A DNA stretch of 64,000 nucleotides from Triatoma infestans (Eukaryota > Arthropoda > Insecta > Hemiptera > Reduviidae), in contig JAAEAF010000627.1 in the NCBI GenBank assembly GCA_011037195.1, forward strand, positions 54,387 through 118,386, given 5' to 3'. Each line of letters begins with the position of its first letter. The stretch's first letter is position 1. Below the pieces are notes generated by a model. That model was not told the origin of the DNA. It saw nothing but the letters and a program-made list of their open reading frames with translations, and searched no databases. Shown here one piece after another: positions 1-10,158 of the stretch. The translations under genes were made by a program, and so were the position numbers.

Positions 1-515
1 TATGCCAATCAAAAAGCAAAGGGCTATCATGCAACTAAGATTATGTAATAGAACTAATATTAAACTGTTTATTAACGGCACATCATACTCAATAAACATA
101 GAGGAACTGTGCACTGTTTGTAACATGTACAAGTTGGAAACCCTCGATCATATTTTGTTGGAATGCCCAGTATATAACCCATATAGAGAAAGGTTTCTCA
201 GAAATTATATTTTGCCACAATCCTCTTTAAGAGACAATGTATTAAATATTTTGGACATTAATAGTGCAGAAAAATGCAACCATGTATACTATTTCATTAG
301 TGGGGTTTTGAAATTAAGATCTTTTATTTTTAATGAGTAGATTTGTATTTATTTAGTTATCTCAGGTATTTATTTGCTTACTTATTTCATTTTAATCTAA
401 GAATGTTTTCTTTTTTTCTTTGTTTATATATGTATGTCAAAACAAACCAGACTCCCTGTAATATGTAATATTTCATAAATACAGAAATTTATTATTATTA
501 TTATTATTATTATTA
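1..515 (+). mobile_element. 5'-truncated non-LTR retrotransposon, 3' end with (ATT)n tail
   Basis: The coding end of a LINE (see the pseudogene entry inside it) is followed by about 150 bases of 3' UTR and then nine ATT units at 489-515, after which the sequence changes abruptly into a mariner relic. A short A/T-rich microsatellite tail in place of poly(A) is common for several insect LINE clades, and the same ATT tail ends the LINE near 7.5 kb. The 5' part lies outside the window, so truncation there cannot be judged. Confidence 0.75.
2..340 (+). pseudogene. LINE ORF2 C-terminus with CCHC zinc knuckle
   Basis: The frame is open from the window edge to a stop at 338-340 and gives about 112 residues. 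Residues 37-54 hold a Cys-X2-Cys...His...Cys knuckle (CTVCNMYKLETLDHILLECP), the nucleic-acid-binding element found after the reverse transcriptase or RNase H domain in jockey/I/R1-type ORF2 proteins. Such proteins bind their template RNA during target-primed reverse transcription. The upstream RT domain is outside the window. The frame is intact here, but no start can be defined and whether the element is active is unknown. The Met at position 2 is just the first one seen, not a true start. Confidence 0.7.
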
Positions 516-955
516 TCTAGAAGGTACATTATATGGTTCTAGATGATTGACGATTAGAGGTGTATGAAAATAGCTAAGGTTGTAGCCATCCCAGAAGAAA
601 GGGTACGCCATTTTACACGAAGAACTCAGTATGAGAAAGCTTAGTGTAAGATGTGTGCCGGATTTGTTAAATGTTGATCATAAACAAATGAGGAATAGAG
701 TTTCTCAGCAATGTTTGTGCCGTTTTAAGAAGAATCCAACCTGTTTTCTGCGCCGAAATGTTGCTGAGTCCAACAGCATCGAAGAAAGCAAAGACAATTG
801 CATCGCCTGGAAAGGTTATGGCTAGGTTTTTTTTACAAATATTAATAGGGAATACTACGCGCATCTTCTTCTTGACTAAAAAGATGAGAGAGAAATAGCC
901 TGGTTTGCAAAAGAAAAAAATCCTCTTTCACCAGGACAATGGACCCGTCCTTAAA
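516..955 (+). pseudogene. Mariner-family transposase relic 1
   Basis: Translation in shifting frames gives mariner (Tc1/mariner, DD34D) landmarks in order: a DDRRLKV-like helix-turn-helix stretch at 545-570, a QYEKA/MRKLS...VP stretch at 625-665, FKKNP at about 730, GKVMA at about 810, and LFHQDNGPV near 920-950. The last is the catalytic second-aspartate motif (HQDNAPVH in active mariners). The central region with the first catalytic Asp and the 3' third with the third Asp are missing, and several frameshifts and stops are present. The enzyme would cut and paste its own element at TA sites. No terminal inverted repeats were found. Clearly dead. Confidence 0.75.
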
Positions 956-1084
956 GGCGTTTATTATTATATTATAATATATTGTGTGTGCGTGTGTGCG
1001 AGAGAGAAGAGAGAGCGAAAGAGTAAGAGAGACAGAGAGGGTATACTAGGGGATGGTGAAAAGTACTTGGTTTAGCCCATAGAT
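956..1084. repeat. Low-complexity TG/AG-rich stretch
   Basis: Short runs of (TATAAT), (GT) and (GA)n lie between the two mariner relics. No gene is visible. Confidence 0.6.
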
Positions 1085-1800
1085 AGCAATGCTACAAATG
1101 AAATTACCGTTTTGTTATGTTGGTACACTTGTTGCAAAAGTAAACACCAAATATAAATTTGATCAGACAAATGTTCTATACGGCTGTTTAAAGTAAGCAT
1201 GCTGTGTGTTTTTGACAAAATGAATAAACTTGAATACGGTTCCATCATAAAATTCGTCATTTGGATGATTTATCGCCAACAGAAATTCATCCAAAGTTGG
1301 GGAAAGTGTATAAGGAGTCTGTACCTTTCTTATCAACAGTAAAATAATGGGCAACTGAGTTTAAACGTGGTCATACATCTATTGATGATGTTCCACGTAA
1401 AGGACGGCCAATAATTGCAACTACCGAAGAAAATATCGAGAAGATACATTATATGGTTTTCTAGATGATCGACGATTAAAAGGTGTATGAGATAGCTTTA
1501 AGCATCTCAGAAGAAAGGGACATTTTATACGAATAACTCAGTATGAGAAAGCAAGATGTGGGTGCCGCATTTATCAAATGCTGATCAGAAACAAATGAGG
1601 GATCGAGTTTCTCAGCAATCGAGTTTGTGCCGATTTAAGAAGAATTCAGCGCCGATTTGTTGCGTTGGATAAAACTTAGGTTCACCACTTTTCACGTGAG
1701 TCAAAACAACAGAACAAGCAGTTGGTAGAAGTGGTGGCTCTGCATCCAAGAAAACAAAGAAACTGTAACAGAATCCATCAAATCATAGATATTACTCCAT
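1085..1800 (+). pseudogene. Mariner-family transposase relic 2
   Basis: A start-like ATG at 1220 opens the N-terminal paired-like domain (MNKLEYGS, then VKYWATEFKRG-like and DVPRKGRP at about 1390-1410, an N-terminal landmark of mariners). From 1436 to about 1650 the DNA is a diverged copy of relic 1. The frame then runs past the FKKN region to a TEQAVGRSGGSASKKTK-like stretch near 1700-1760, corresponding to the segment after the first catalytic Asp. Stops and frameshifts occur throughout. Relics 1 and 2 overlap in content and together cover most of the protein, so they are two separate decayed insertions rather than halves of one. Confidence 0.75.
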
Positions 1801-1814
1801 TATCAATCCTAGCC

Positions 1815-2090
1815 AATAAAGTCGCAGTACCGATTTTCTTCAAACGGAATTTCGGCAACAAATTTAATTGTAATTAATATTATAAATAGATGGCAATTTG
1901 GTATAATAAACTAAATTAGCACTTTAAACGGAAACTTAAACCCAAAACACATACAAAATGAATTTTTCCGGGAAAATTTTTCGAATACAATGGTCCTTCC
2001 GGTCGATCGATTTCGATCAAATTTACTGACATATCTCCTGATAGAACTTAAACGAATTTAAGTGTGAACTTTCTGCAATTTTCCATTTTA
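1815..2090 (-). repeat. CR repeat fragment
   Basis: Diverged copy of the dispersed non-coding repeat called CR here (best copies at 50009-51025 and 51850-52878). Recognisable blocks are the ACCGATTTTCTTC box, the AATTAATATTAT...AGATGGCA block, the 'GCACTTTA...GGAAACC' block and the TTCCGGGAAAA block, in minus orientation. Confidence 0.6.
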
Positions 2091-2092
2091 TG

Positions 2093-2416
2093 AATTAGAT
2101 TAGATTAGATTGTTGTAGGGGATTATTGCATTGCGACCTAAAAGATCTATTGTGTTTCCCGGAGCCTTCTTCAATGCACTGCCGGCCTTCGAGCGGTAAT
2201 CTCCAGCTATAGACAACACTGTTCATAACAGGACAATGAGCTGTAGAGGCTCCTAGGGAGAGAAAATCTAGGGCAGCATGCCGGATTCGTACCCGGGTAC
2301 TACACGTTACTAGTCCAGCGCGCTACCACTGAGCTAATCGCTTCCTTTCCCCATTGCCTTACGCCAATTAACTAGGGACGGAGAACCTAGTTTGTGTACT
2401 GAGTTTGTCCTTGTCT
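2093..2416 (-). mobile_element. tRNA-derived SINE, subfamily B
   Basis: Read on the minus strand, a tRNA-like pol III promoter head (A box TTAGCTCAGTGGTAGCGCG at about 2335-2315, B box GGGTACGAATCC near 2300-2285) is followed by a conserved core containing CTAGGAGCCTCTACAGCTCA and ends in a pentamer-type tail (ATCTA)n at 2093-2115. The same tail ends the copy at 24.2 kb. SINEs do not encode protein and rely on LINE enzymes for mobilisation. Confidence 0.65.
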
Positions 2417-2417
2417 G

Positions 2418-3026
2418 TGAAATATGATTGGTGATGTTGTGTGTTTGTAGTGGTATTGTGTAGCACGAGCGGTTTAGTAAAAGGGCTTGTATGTATATAT
2501 GTTTAAGAGAGAAGTATTAGTAATAAGAAAGTAGTCACCACTGCTAACAATAAATATATTCTATTAAAATAATAACTACAAGTTATTTGCAAGATATTAT
2601 AAACTTATTAATATGCACTGATGCTAAGAAAGCGAAAAAAACAACTGTTCTGCTTTGGTGTCTGCAACAAACTATTCTGTTTATGAAAACAAGTATTTAT
2701 CTAGATTAAATGCAAAGCTCTTATGTTTTAACTTAAAGTGGCACTGATTTTTAAGAGGGCGATTCCTGAAGCAAGTGTTCTGACTTCGAAAGCAGAATGC
2801 AGACTGTCTTGAAGGAATGCTCTCTCTAACGGGGCATTTTCTCTTACAAAACAGTTGGCCAAGTGGCATTGTTATTTTCCTAACGGATTCCTGTGCTTAT
2901 GTCACTTTAGCAACAATGACCTTACATTTTAGTACCTGACTCTCAAAAAACATTATTTTTGCCAAAATTATTTCATTTAAAATATTTTACAAAACTATTT
3001 ATTTTTGCATTTCTTATTCCTCTATA
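2418..3026 (+). mobile_element. Solo LTR, family 1
   Basis: Begins TGAAAT and follows the family-1 LTR consensus seen at 9.6, 23.5, 36.3 and 38.5 kb. Shared landmarks are GAGCGGTTTAGTAAAAGGGC, GTAGTCACCACTGCTAACA, a GAAAGCAGAATGCAGACTGT block and a terminal TTTTTGCATTTCTT. The 3' end has decayed (no ACTACA). It is bracketed by two SINE-B segments that both contain the same ~100 bp head region. Confidence 0.65.
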
Positions 3027-3290
3027 CGTTACTAGTCCAGCGCGCAACCACTGAGCTAATCCCTTCCTTCCCCCGTTGCCTTAAACCAATTAACTAGGCA
3101 CGGAGACCCTAGTTTGTGTAATGTGTTTGTCCTTGTCTGTAGAGGTCTGTTTGTCCTTGAGAGTAGAGTTTGTGTAGTTTAAATGTATTTTGTACTGTTC
3201 TGACGAAGTGCACGGAGTACTGAGCTGTGGTAATCCGTAAGTTCGCTACTCCTCAAGTAACTGCATGCTACAGATACCTCTTGCGGGCAT
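3027..3290 (-). mobile_element. SINE-B 5' half
   Basis: Starts (plus-strand left edge) at the same head segment that lies left of the LTR: GTTACTAGTCCAGCGCGC and the A-box region. It continues through the 5' leader seen also at 23.25-23.46 kb. It lacks the core and tail. Confidence 0.6.
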
Positions 3291-3312
3291 TTTTTAAATT
3301 ATACTGACAACT

Positions 3313-3316
3313 TACT

Positions 3317-3365
<49 letters not shown>

Positions 3366-3516
3366 CATAGACACCCACGCAAGACCAATTTCTAGAAACC
3401 ACTTTTTCTGAATCAAAGGATCTCAAAATGTGTATTTCCGATAAAAATTTGATATCGGAAATTTGACACGATTGCAATACTTTCCTCCCTTACAACCAGT
3501 AAGAGAAAGTAAAAAG
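3313..3516 (-). repeat. CR repeat terminal part with (AC)n
   Basis: Minus-orientation CR terminus. A ~42-bp (AC)n run is followed by the AAACCACTTTTTC, CTCAAAATGTGTATTTCCG and 'GATATCGGAAATTTGACACG' blocks, ending in the GTAAGAGAAAGTAA terminal motif at 3501-3514. The microsatellite sits at the same internal position as in other copies, so it belongs to the element. Confidence 0.75.
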
Positions 3517-3807
3517 TAATTCTATATGAGACAAAAAAAAAAAAAAAAACTCGCTTATAGCTAAGTTTTGTCAGTTTGAACTTTTGAGAATTGTAACAAT
3601 AAAAAGTAATATAAGTTTGCACAATCAGATTATCTTTCCTTAAAAACAACTTGAAAACTTCTGCCAGTAGTTTATCTCCTTATCGGTAAACAGTAACTAT
3701 AAAACACACAACTGCAAACTATAAAATACATTGGAAAAGGATTTAACATTAAAAGTTTACTATCCAAACAAATATGTCTATCAGAGATTTTTTATTTCGC
3801 CTAGCCT

Positions 3808-3884
3808 TGTTTTATTTTGTGGTCATCGACTGGTTTCAGGCATTCGCCCATCTTTACGTTCGTTTCAATGCATCTTCAATGATA
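3808..3884 (-). repeat. Hammerhead-like repeat fragment (decayed)
   Basis: Minus strand contains GATGGGCGAATGCCTGAAACC followed by AGTCGATGACCACAAAATAA, a mutated copy of the hammerhead-like repeat best seen at 49451-49488. The CTGAAGA core is degraded. Confidence 0.5.
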
Positions 3885-4354
3885 TAACAGAGTTGTCCAG
3901 TGCATAACTCAAACGAAGAAAAATATCAAAAATGTGAACATAACGTTTGTTGAAGTACTTGCGCTCTAGTTTAGGGTGATGTTAATGTTATTTGATTTTA
4001 TTGCCGCCTTACACCTGAAATCGATGATTGAGTTGCGATTTCCTTTTGACCCCCCACTTTTTACTACTGTATTGTAAACTACTAAAAAAATGCCGTTAAT
4101 TTCACTTCAATATTTCAAACCGTTGCCGAGATAGTCAATCATAAAGATTAAATTTTCTTCTTTTTTTTCCTATTACTTTGTATCATAAACAAATATTAAA
4201 AGCGGAATTTCTAATAAAAAAAGAGAGTACAAATGCTGAAAACACTTAAAACCTATTTTAGAACCATAAAGGACTTAAAAATCAGGTAAAACATCATTAA
4301 AACAAAACAATATTCCAGTTTATTTACAAAAAATCTATTAAAAAAATATTCCTG

Positions 4355-4500
4355 TATATTCAAAATGACCTCCTCGACTTAACCGGCGGCACAAGCGCAG
4401 TTGCTGCCCAACAGATGAAATTGCTAATTGTATCATGTCTACCGGAACCTGCTAAGCACTTTTGGATTAAGTCTTCTCTAAATGCTTCTGGAGTTGTTGG
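4355..4500 (-). pseudogene. Transposase C-terminal fragment
   Basis: The minus strand encodes PTTPEAFREDLIQKCLAG, a gap, then QLRLCRRLSRGGHFEY, matching the C-terminal end usual for insect DDE transposases that finish with a 'GGHFE' motif. It is the downstream half of the gene whose upstream part lies at 5230-5372; the two were separated by LTR insertion. Confidence 0.55.
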
Positions 4501-4501
4501 T

Positions 4502-4988
4502 TCTGAAATGTAATTGGTGTGTTGTTTTTGTAGTGTAGTTGTGGCTTGCAGTGGCTTGAGCGGTTTTGTTAAAGGGCTTGTATGTATATATGTTTAAGAG
4601 TGAAGTAATAAGAATAATTAAGAAAACACTGGTAGATTAAATTAAATATATTCTTTAAAGATATTTAAATGGTATTCAATAATACAGCAATGTTAATTAA
4701 TGTACTGAATTTGGTTGGAATAAACTCTTAAGTTATAACTTAAAACTGGCACAGTCCTGATGTGTTCTGCTTCGGTGACTCTTTCAGACTGTCCTTAAAG
4801 GAATGTCTTCTAATTGTTCGTTCAAATCCTCCCCTGTGAGAAGAAGGGATAGGACAGTGCTATCATGAACTCTAAAAGACAATAGTGGTCTTCTACCTGA
4901 AATGTCCTTTTGCAAGGGAATTGTCACATATTCTTGATATTTTTGATTTTTTTCAAATTAAATATATTTTTATATTTCTTGCATCCAT
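4502..4988 (+). mobile_element. LTR, family 2 (fragmentary)
   Basis: Starts with TGAAATGTAATTGGTG, carries GAGCGGTTTTGTTAAAGG, ACTGGTAGATTAAATTAAAT and CTTCTAATTGTTCGTTCAAA, and ends near GCATCCATCACA at about 4975-4987. These blocks recur in the 34548-35102 and 40345-40928 LTRs, which end in the same motif. It disrupts the transposon at 3885-5653. Confidence 0.6.
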
Positions 4989-5229
4989 CACATTATCCCC
5001 CCTCTTGGAGAAATTTTTTGGCTCGAAAAATTTTGGAGGTCATTGAGAGCTGTAGAGGCTTGAAGGTTATCCTCGGGTTATGGCGAGAGGCGTAAATGCA
5101 ACCTCTGCTAGGTAGTCGTGTATAGTAGACTTCAGTCATCTTGTTCTGGAGCAAACGCTGCTTGAATGTGGGAGCGTTGCTCTGGTGATGGATCGTCTTC
5201 TTCTCGAGCAAATGCTGTGATTGAGCATT
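4989..5229. other. LTR-derived or unassigned segment with a ~58-bp tandem repeat
   Basis: Between the LTR end and the rest of the transposase. Two imperfect ~58-bp units at about 5149-5264 share CTCTGGTGATGGA and CGTCTTCTTCTCGAGC. It could be internal retrotransposon sequence. No clear coding signal. Confidence 0.4.
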
Positions 5230-5372
5230 ACTCTGGTGATGGAACGTCTTCTTCTCGAGCGAACGCGTTCCCTGACATAAATTTTTTCTTTGAGATATTT
5301 CCAAAGAAAAAATTCAAGGTGGGTTAAATCTGGCGATCTGGCCAATCCGGCGGCTACTGAACATCTCATTCA
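5230..5372 (-). pseudogene. Transposase fragment with SPDL motif
   Basis: The minus strand reads LARSPDLTHLEFFLWKYLKE, the region holding the third catalytic Asp of Tc1/mariner-type DDE transposases (ARSPDLTPLDFFLWG in relatives). The N-terminal and first two catalytic regions are absent. It lies inside the TIRs at 3885-5653, as expected for the element's own gene. Confidence 0.7.
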
Positions 5373-5653
5373 CTTTTCTCCTCGCCAGATCACCAGGTGA
5401 AATTAACGGCATTTTTTTCCATTTTTTTTAGTAGTTTTCAATACAGTAGTAGAAAGTGAGGGGGGGGTCAAAAGGAAATTGCAACTTTTAATCTGTCGAT
5501 TGCTGGTGTAAGGCGGCAATAAAATCAAATAACATTAACATCATCATAAACTAGAGCGCAAATACTTCAACAAACGTTATGTTCACTTTTTTGATATCTT
5601 TGTTTGTTTAACAGTAATTTCAAAAGTGGCCCGTTTAAATGGGACATCCTGTA

Positions 5654-6231
5654 AACTGTTTGATGTTTAAGATAGTCGAACGTTTGAAACTAGTCAATGA
5701 TCTCTTAATGTGGTGGGATATCATGGGAAAAAATCATTGATGTATTCCAGCACTGTGGACCCAACACTGTATGTATATACCGTACTAGGGAAAATTAAAA
5801 AAGAAGAAACAGCACACCTTCATAATACAAAACCAATTCATTGATCTGTATTTCCTTTTATAAATAATAACACAAATAAAGTCAATATTTTGAAAACGAT
5901 TTCTCTACGCAAAAAATCTAGTGTAAACACTAACATGACTTTCTCCTATCCTTGAATATAAACGTCCTTAAATATACTCGTATATAAAATGACAAACTTT
6001 CTAGAAACATCCAAATTTTCTCTTTTGCCCTAAAATAAATTAGAGGTGGTTGTGGGGGACAAGTATCTGTCCTGACAGGTAGTAGAAGTAATATAGAATA
6101 TTTGAAATTAACGCCATCAAATTCCGCAATCAATCTTCAATTTTATTTTTGAAAAATGTTACAAATAAAATTGGTAGAATTATATCTGTGCACTTAACAT
6201 TTAAAGCATTTAATAAATCCTTATAGTTGGT
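5654..6231. other. Unassigned AT-rich sequence
   Basis: No recognisable gene or repeat copy. The few short open frames lack domain motifs. Confidence 0.5.
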
Positions 6232-6365
6232 TTTGAGAAAGTACCCCCCCCCACAATAAAAATCCGAAAAACCTATTCTGTAAAATCGCATTTCCGATTA
6301 ACCGATTTTCTTCAAATTTAGAATTCTAGCAAAGATTCTAATATCTATTAATATTAAACAGACTG
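6232..6365 (-). repeat. CR repeat fragment
   Basis: Contains the C-run, the 'TGTAAAATCGCATTTCCG' block and ACCGATTTTCTTCAAATTTA followed by the TATTAATATTA block, as in other CR copies read in minus orientation. Confidence 0.55.
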
Positions 6366-6519
6366 TAACGGATGTGAGAAGGAAAAAGAGTTAGAGAGAA
6401 TGGTTTTTAGATGGGGAATAACTAACTTTTGATTCATTTAATGTGTGCTTCTCCGCTCTTCGGATTCTATGAATCTTTAATAATTTGAATCCCATTACAT
6501 CATCATGGAGAACCACATT
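6366..6519. other. Unassigned, with an inverted AAATGTG/CACATT motif pair
   Basis: A short stretch upstream of the LINE. It has nothing beyond weak inverted similarity (CCCCACCTAGG at 6543 against GATGGGGAATAAC at 6411). Confidence 0.35.
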
Positions 6520-7515
6520 AAATGTATGAAAAGATAGTTACTCCCCACCTAGGCCATACCAGGAAGGGACAGTTCGATTCATATAAACAGAGCTACAGCA
6601 GTACAGTTCAGGATTTACGACAAATTTACAACCGGTCATCCACCTATCTACTAACCTTCTCATCACTCAGCCAGTCTGCCTCTTTACAATTCCCTCGCTA
6701 CCTAAATTCTATTTTACAAGTGAAGTCCTTGCAGTTTGTGTGTTCTTTTCATTATACAGTGTTCAGCATATCATCGTTTATTTCTCTAAAATCCATTCTC
6801 TTTAACTCTCTCTTTCTAAGTGCAATTAATTTGGACTTAATCCCCAAAATTAATGTAATTATACCTTATGTTGTGATTGCAAAATGTTTGGGATTGATAA
6901 TTTCTAATAATACCTTGTCTTGGAATAGCCATGTTAGAAATATTTGCAAGACTGATTATAAATCCTTGTATCAGTTGAAACTCCATAAAAACATGTACAT
7001 TAATATTTCCTTATTTTGATTATTGTTGCATAGTTTATAATGATCTAGCCTCTGAACTGAATTTAAAATTACAAAGATCATTCAACTCTTGCATCCGATT
7101 TATATTAAATGTTAGAAAAGACGACCACATAACTACATATTACCATAGTTTAAACTGGCTTAATTTTGAGTACCGCAGAAAGTATTTTACTGGCAATTTC
7201 ATGTATCTGATGCTCAAATTACAAACACCAAAATATCTGGCGGATATGTTTATTGTAAAAGTTGCACTAGGCTTACAAACTATAAGGACTTTTGACTCTA
7301 AACTTTATATAACCTTACATGACTGCTACATATCACAATACCTTTAACGATACCGCTAGTAGACTATGGAACGACTTACCTACAGACATGATAAGCAAGA
7401 AAGCACTTTTTCGTTTTTAATTTTATTTTTATAATTATTATTTATTAATAAAGTTTAGAGGAAATTGTTAAATTTTTACAAATTGTTATTATTATTATTA
7501 TTATTATTATTTCTA
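6520..7515 (+). pseudogene. LINE reverse transcriptase C-terminal region with (ATT)n tail
   Basis: The open stretch at 6522-7019 ends in KCLGLIISNNTLSWNSHVRN, the conserved 'K-LG-x-I-x-x-x-L-x-W-x-x-H' box after the RT palm of jockey/CR1-like LINEs. In other frames from 7020 to 7400 it continues through NSCIRFILNVRKDDHITTY, LNWLNFEYRRKYF and a final RLWNDLP-like motif (TMERLTY), all landmarks of the same C-terminal region. The tail at 7485-7511 is (TTA)n. Frameshifts and stops separate the blocks and the catalytic YADD part is missing, so this is a 5'-truncated dead copy. Confidence 0.75.
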
Positions 7516-7619
7516 TTATCCTCATTATTAGTATTAATTTTAAACCTGTATATAGTTATTGTAAATAATATTAATGTAAATAACTAATGGAAATTTATTT
7601 TATTTTTATTTATTATAAT
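7516..7619. other. AT-rich junction between two LINE tails
   Basis: Simple AT-rich DNA between the plus-strand LINE ending near 7515 and the minus-strand LINE ending near 7620. The two elements point at each other. Confidence 0.4.
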
Positions 7620-8800
7620 TAGATCAGAGATCAGAGATTATTGTATTTTGTTATGGCAACTTAAATAACAGGAGGGTGGATTGGAGAAGAAATCCAGCGA
7701 TGGCACTCCAGTATCTTGAGTTATTCTACAAGGTAGTCATGGGGCCATCTTCTCTTCAGCCGGCTGCGTGGATTGTCGGGAACAGAGTTTGAAGAAAGCT
7801 GGTGAATTAGGATTAGGATAAGCAGTTGTGGATGAATGGAATTTAAAGAAACGAGTTTTGGCTAAATGGTTAACGAAAGGAATGTTTAGATCAGTATGGA
7901 TAGTGAGGTTAGCAACATAGTAGGGTGCATTGACAATTTTTCGAAGGATTTTTGATTGAAATGACTGTATACGATGGGAATTGGAACGCTTGGTTGATCC
8001 CCATATTTCTAAACCATATGACCATATAGATCTCAGTAGTAGTAGGTAGATAAGTCTTTTATTTTGTAATGTGAGTTTGGATCGTCTGTCTAGTAGTCTT
8101 GAGAGTTGTCTGAACCGTCTGTTTAGTTCAAGTCGTTTGAGTGTAATGACAATGACTTTAGTTAAGTCAGTCTTTTGTCTAGATGGAAACCCAGGTAACG
8201 TACGCTATTTACGGGAGAGATTAGAGTATGGTTGATGTGGATCGGTGGGAGGATTTTTTTACCAAGTGTAAATATGATGTATTTACTTTTTTGTGGGTTA
8301 ACTTTTATTTTCCATTTTAAGAGCCGAGATCCCAGTTGAAGGATATGTTCTTGTAGAGAGCGATAGCCATTCAAGGGTTCAAGGTTTGGGGAAAGAATTG
8401 TAGTATCATCTGCGAAGTTATATATTACGGTATTTGGGTGTTCTGGGATGTCTGATGGTATATAAGGAATAGGTCCAAGTATGCAGTAGTATATAGTAGT
8501 ATGCTGTAGTATATGCTGAAGTATATAAGGAATAGGTCCAAGTATGCTGCCTTGAGGAACTCCAGCAAATACAGGAAGTATTGGAGAAAGGGCGGTACCC
8601 TGACTAACTTGGAAATATCTTCGGTTAAGTAAGATTTCAGTATTAAATAGTAGGTATATGGGAGAAATCTCTTAAGTTTAAACAGCAAGCCCTCATGCCA
8701 TACCTATCAAATGCTTGAGCAATGTCAACAAAGAAACTCGGGCAGTATTACAGATGTAAATTCCTTTTTTGCTCTTAAGGAACATAAGTCCCAGGGCATA
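7620..8800 (-). pseudogene. Jockey-like LINE reverse transcriptase, 3' half
   Basis: Reading the minus strand: FVDIAQAFD (RT finger motif) near 8730, FAGVPQGSILGPI at about 8572-8535, NFADDTTILSP at about 8420-8390 (the catalytic F/YADD box), then LLKWKIKVNPQKSKYIIFT, NSVRYLGFHLDKRLT, LLLRSIWSYGLEIWGSTK, SKILRKIVNAPYYVANLTI, ending at a stop near 7760. This is the RT plus thumb of a jockey-clade element, which primes reverse transcription at nicked chromosomal DNA. A ~63-bp tandem duplication at 8458-8548 breaks the frame just after the VPQGS box, and other frameshifts exist. The 3' UTR runs to about 7620. Confidence 0.85.
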
Positions 8801-9119
8801 ATAAACTTATCTTTCTTTCTTTCACCTTCTCACATCCATTATACAGACATTAATAACTCCTTTACATACACAGAACAAAGTATTTCTTGAAATGTTGAGC
8901 CATCTTCCTTCTTCTTCTCGTTTTCTGATTTAGTGTAACTGTGATTCGTAAGAAACTCCGGTTTGCCGAAGAACGGAGGCGGATAACTGACGGTGTTGAT
9001 TAATCGGTTGCAATAATTGAAGCGATATTAGAAAAAAAAATCGTATACTTATCTTTATCTAATGCTGATGATATAAATAGCTTTATCGAATTTCTTTAAT
9101 TCAATATTAGGTAACTGTG
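8801..9119. other. Unassigned
   Basis: Contains a (TTTC) run at 8809-8823 and no recognised gene. A GTTTGCCGAAGAACGG stretch at 8961 has no counterpart in the window. Confidence 0.4.
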
Positions 9120-9400
9120 ACTATGTATTTTATATACATTAGCAACATTACTAGATTTCCAAATTTGAAGAAACTCGGTACACCGGAAATTTAACTTTAC
9201 AGATTAGATTTTAGAGTTTTTTTTTTTTTTTTGGAATTTTGTCCGAAAAGGGGGCTATAATGATTTCCATTAAATTTGGAATGCTACCTGGACAGATATA
9301 AATCTTTTAACCTTTTAAACTTTTATTTGAAAAATTTTTCCTAAAAAATTGATTTTTTGGATAGTTGTAGGGAATATATGACGTCAAATTTCAAATTTTC
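9120..9400 (+). repeat. CR repeat fragment
   Basis: Plus-orientation CR copy: the AAACTCGGTACACCGGAAAT box, a T-run, GGAATTTTGTCCGAAAAGG, TTTTATTTGAAAAATTTTTC and the terminal GATTTTTTGG block. Diverged. Confidence 0.6.
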
Positions 9401-9587
9401 TTATTGGCGTGCTCTTCTGGACTACTGTGTATTTTGAATGGATTTCTAGCGTGCTCATCTTTTCTCCATTTGTCTGGATGGTTGGCAGATTCTTTACCCT
9501 TCACCACCACTAATATTTATGTTAGAAAATATGTGTAATATTTGAGTTTAAATAAAATATTTGACATTTTATATAATTATTATAATT

Positions 9588-10158
9588 AAAATGTAATTGG
9601 TGATATTGTGTTGTAGTAGCAGTAGCTTGTGGTGTGAGCGGTTTAGTAAAGGGTTTGAGTATATGTTCAAAGAATGAGAAGTATTAGTAAATAATTTAAG
9701 TACTTTACAATATCACAACTATATCTTAATAACTTTACAATATCACAACTATATCTTAATAACTTTACAATATCACAACTATATCTTAATAAATCAGTTG
9801 TTTATCTAGAATAAATGCTAAACTCTATAACTGGCACTGATTCCTGAAGTGTTCTGGTTGAATGTCTAAAACAGACACTTCTTGTTTGTGAAAGCAGAAT
9901 GCAGACTGTCCTGAAAGAATGCCTTCTCTTGTTACTACAAATTTTTTCAAATAAGGCTGGTATGTCTGGAGGGAGTGTATTGTGTTACTATAACTGTTTC
10001 TTGCCCTTTGTCTCTTGGTTTGCATTGACCTAAATTATAGTACCTGGCTCTTTCCCCTTCACTAAAATACATTATTTGAACTGGCTAAAATTCACAAGAT
10101 TATTTCACTAAACTATTTTCAAAATTCTTATTTTCTTTCATTTCTTTCTTCCACTACA
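9588..10158 (+). mobile_element. Solo LTR, family 1, with triplicated 30-bp unit
   Basis: Follows the family-1 LTR consensus from AATGTAATTGGTGATATTG to CTTTCTTCCACTACA. It carries a perfect threefold tandem repeat of a 30-bp unit (ACTTTACAATATCACAACTA plus TATCTTAATA) at about 9704-9793. No internal retrotransposon genes adjoin it. Confidence 0.75.

Larger units (their letters stand above)
3885..5653 (-). mobile_element. Tc1/mariner-superfamily transposon with long TIRs, split by an LTR
   Basis: Inverted terminal repeats of roughly 200 bp (3885-4108 and 5397-5653) share long near-identical blocks such as GTGAACATAACGTTTGTTGA and AATGCCGTTAATTTCAC. The right end reads GGGACATCCTG then TA. 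The left end begins after TA with a more diverged version. Between the TIRs lie two pieces of a minus-strand transposase, interrupted by the family-2 LTR starting at 4502. TA flanks and the DDE-type transposase fit the Tc1/mariner superfamily. Confidence 0.7.

Noticed and set aside
3320..3362. (AC)n runs here and at 33710, 50860, 51980 as independent microsatellites
   Set aside because: They sit at the same place in each CR copy, so they are part of that element.
9704..9793. CRISPR array
   Set aside because: The three units are directly adjacent without spacers and lie in an LTR of a eukaryotic genome.
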